Shown: piece after piece, positions 61,427 through 64,000 of the stretch
How positions within the stretch are numbered: the first letter of the stretch is position 1
Layout: the number at the start of each line of letters is the position of its first letter
DNA from: Dermatemys mawii
Taxonomy: Eukaryota; Chordata; Testudines; Dermatemydidae
Assembly: GCA_007922305.1 (NCBI GenBank)
Contig: ML677335.1
Span: 20,147,933 to 20,211,932, forward strand
DNA length: 64,000 nucleotides
Reading direction: 5' to 3'
The notes under the pieces: generated by a model
The model's database searches: none
What the model was told of the DNA's origin: nothing
What the model saw: only the letters and a program-made list of their open reading frames with translations
Program-made: the position numbers and the translations under genes

Positions 61427-62770
61427 TATCTGTATATTATTCTGAATATTTATATCTAAGTTCTATGTAGGTTTTGATTCCTATACTTGAGAGCACAAGA
61501 AACAAACACTTTTATTCTGCTGGTTTGGTTTCTCTGCAGATGCAAGTTCAAAACAAAGAATAATTGGAATTGCCAATGACACTAATCAGCAATGGTAACC
61601 ACTGGAAAAGAGATTTACATCACCAAAAAGTGCTTCAGTCTAGAAAACACTAATGACCCAAATGAAGTTATAGGATTTCTTCTCATGGTCAGCTATAATA
61701 AAGCCCAATCCTGATTTGAGATGCAAAAGTTGGTTTTCTGCATAGTTAGGAAGTGCAAACTGCAATATTTAATAATATTTTAACTACCCATGTTAACAAT
61801 AAAACTTTTTGTCAGCTAAGCATGCACAGAGAACATGAGCATCATCCCAGGATTAATGAACACTCAGATCACTACAGCAGATCAAATTTCAATGGAAACA
61901 TATAGGACTCTCTAAAACTAAGAGATAGAAATACTATTCTTTTCTGAGATGTACAGAACAGAAGGTTTTTTCGGTATGCAAAGCATTTCTTTTTCATTTG
62001 GGCTCCTTGTGGATGTCACTATTTGCCATCAAACAATCTAAGCTAATTGATCAGGACATGCAGGTGAATGAAGGTGGACACAGGGATGGATTTAAGATGA
62101 AGGCTGCAACTTCATTAACTTAATAGTGGGGAAGGGCATAATCTGCCTCTCCTTCCCCCATCTCTCACATCCTAGGCATTTAATGAGGTTCAGTACAGGT
62201 TACAGGACTCCCATCATGTAATCCATAATTCAAGGTAGGCCCTCCTTAGCCTACCCCTAAGCAGCAGCTAACCTTTAAATACTCTGACCCTCCTCAGACA
62301 GAGAGAACCATGGAGGGATATCAGTCTGTGAAGATTTCATGCCTGCCCCTGACTTCTCCCATAGGTACAAAATTCTTATCTCTGGAAGCTGGTCTTTTTG
62401 ACTTTTATCCTCACCATCCACTAAGGTGCCAGCAATTAGCTTAGTTACAGCACCAACTGGTATCTATATCCAGACCAGTCCAATCCTTAATGTCCTGACG
62501 CCATGTGTTGGCCCCTGCATCTGACTCCATCAACCCTAGAACAAAAGTTAATTGTATTGGATGTCCCTAAGTGTGACCACCAAGCCTTCTGCATCCAAAC
62601 AGATTCTGGCCACATCATGGCTCACATTCTTCCAGGCTTTGTGCAGGATCCTGGGAGGAGATGGTAGGTAAGGGTCCCTTGACTAAGGCTCCTGGAAGGG
62701 GTAGGTGTACAAGTCATGAGGGGAAAGGCAGAGGCTACTGCTTTCCTTTGTTTTTAATTGTTGTAATAAT
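61425..62770. other. No recognisable gene
   Basis: Unique-looking sequence. 62080-62650 is somewhat more GC-rich and lacks recognisable features. Confidence 0.55.
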
Positions 62771-62920
62771 TACATTTTCTTACACTGAGCTAACACTCAG
62801 TTGTGTTGCTACAACTGTTTGCACACACTGTACAATTGGGCATAATCAGTTTCTTGTACAGTGCATGCATACAGTTGTAGCAACAAACTTGTGAGTTAGT
62901 TCTGTGTAAGAAAACATTTA
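62771..62920. mobile_element. Near-complete foldback element (150 bp)
   Basis: The arms 62771-62835 and 62854-62920 are imperfect reverse complements. TTTTCTTACAC pairs with GTGTAAGAAAA, TTGTGTTGCTACAACTGT pairs with ACAGTTGTAGCAACAAA, and ACTGTACAA pairs with TTGTACAGT. The spacer is about 18 bases. It may be a MITE; the flanks give no clear duplication beyond TA-rich sequence. Confidence 0.82.
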
Positions 62921-63339
62921 TGATTATTGTTTGCTATTTGATTATGTCTCTGACTAAATAATAAAGGCTTCAATGCTGCCCTAAGAATCCATTAACTAAT
63001 GTGAAATTAGTGAAATACCTGGTGGAAATACACTGGAGCTACCAGTCTGGGACCTCTTATCCCCCATCCTTTCCATCTTTCTTCTTCATTAAAAAAATAG
63101 ACCTACATTACAGTATATAAGTGTCATTATAATCCAGGGGTGTGTGAAAAGGTCCTCAAGTTACTTTCAAGTGGGGTATCTTAAGTAATGGGAGATGAAA
63201 AATCCTTTGCTCATGAAAGCGAGGTACTCTTCATTACTAAATAAAATTGTGATATGTACAGGGGAAGGTATGTTGATTTCAAAATCCATTGTATCATCTT
63301 TGGTGATGATAGTCACCAGCGGTTACCAGGTAATTGCAA

Positions 63340-64000
63340 TCATAGAAGCATAGAAATGTAGGGATAGAAGGGATTGTGAGAAATCCCCAAGTCCAGTTCC
63401 TGATGCCGAGGCCTAGATGCGGGAAGCCGCTGCAGCACCTTGTTGCCTCATATTCAATTTGTTGCCCACTGTAACGCCCAGATCCTTTACAGCAGTATTA
63501 CCAGTTATCCAGTTAATCCTCATTCTCTAGCTGTACATTTGGTTTTTCCTTCCTAATTGCAATACTTTGCGCATGATTTAATTTAATTTCATATTGTAGA
63601 TTTCAGAACAATTCGACAATGTGTCGAGATTGTTTTGAATTCTAATCCTGTCCTCCAAGTGCTTGTAACTCTTCCCAGCTTGGTGTTATTTGAAAATTTT
63701 GTAAGCATAGTCTCCACTCCATTATCCAAGTCATTAATGAAAACATTAATGAAACTAGTTCTGAACCCAGGAATGACCTCTATGGAACCCCACTGGATAT
63801 ACCCTCTCAGTTCGTCAGTGCACTACTCTTTGAGTACAGTCTTCCAACCAGTTATGCACCCGCGCAGCAATTTAATCTAGAACACATATTCCTAATTTGT
63901 ATATGAGAATGTCACGTGACACCATGTCAAAAGTCTTACTTCCAAACTAGATGTGAAAAGGAACAAAGTATAAATGACAGAACTGTAGAGAAGGATATTG
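63340..64000 (-). pseudogene. CR1 LINE, minus strand, running off the right edge
   Basis: The left end (CATAGAAGCATAGAAATGTA, then GGATAGAAGGGATTGTGAG) is an antisense CR1 3' end. Further right, minus-strand sequence at about 63740 gives an FINDL-like motif (from TCATTAATGAAAACATTAAT), and about 63770-63800 corresponds to the GVPQGS-type RT motif in decayed form. TCTTCCAACCAGTTATGCAC and ACACCATGTCAAAAGTCTTA fit the antisense of the upstream RT domain. Stops and frameshifts are common. Confidence 0.85.

Noticed and set aside
1..64000. CRISPR arrays, operons or bacterial genes
   Set aside because: No regularly spaced repeats with unique spacers and no bacterial gene organisation; the repeat content is vertebrate.

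Overview
This is vertebrate nuclear DNA, most likely from a turtle (cryptodire) or a close sauropsid relative. The evidence is the repeat content: CR1 LINE copies throughout, tRNA-related SINE-like copies carrying Pol III boxes, Penelope-like elements, several short hAT families with 8-bp target duplications, and worn MIR copies. Base composition is AT-rich. The GC-rich patches coincide with transposable elements rather than CpG islands. I found no confident host protein-coding gene. The window reads as intergenic or intronic sequence. The only candidate host exon is a weak terminal-exon-like signal at 31990-32355.

Layout. 1-9 kb: mostly unique AT-rich sequence with a long CA microsatellite, a perfect 22-bp hairpin (3244-3293) and a CR1 3' end. 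9.3-13.6 kb: a dense repeat block with a hAT element spanning a 10-base assembly gap, a 1.3 kb decayed CR1 reverse transcriptase, a tRNA-like SINE, a second hAT and a clean solo LTR with a 5-bp duplication. 13.6-23 kb: mostly unique, with one hAT and one short SINE. 23.1-26 kb: a SINE split by a hAT insertion, a LINE endonuclease relic, a CR1 tail and a small TIR element. 26-33 kb: mostly unique, with one GC-rich hAT fragment. 33-41.8 kb: two LTR-like sequences, CR1 antisense sequence, two Penelope copies, GC-rich composite repeats, an exact 82-bp duplication and an inverted-repeat element. 44.3-52.3 kb: a complete 0.7 kb hAT, a CR1 tail, two fold-back Penelope copies, MIR copies and CR1 fragments. 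54-64 kb: palindromic elements, an RTE-like LINE relic on the minus strand, an imperfect foldback at 62.8 kb and a CR1 running off the right edge.

The most interesting signal is in the Penelope-like copies. Each 3' tail carries a compact motif arranged like a minimal type I hammerhead ribozyme: a CUGAUGA-like box, a six-base-pair stem whose closing pair varies in compensatory fashion between copies, a GAAA-like box, and a three-base-pair stem with a UUAU loop. Every copy in the window has at least one core change, so they look like inactive relics. Two of the copies are arranged head to head as inverted repeats.
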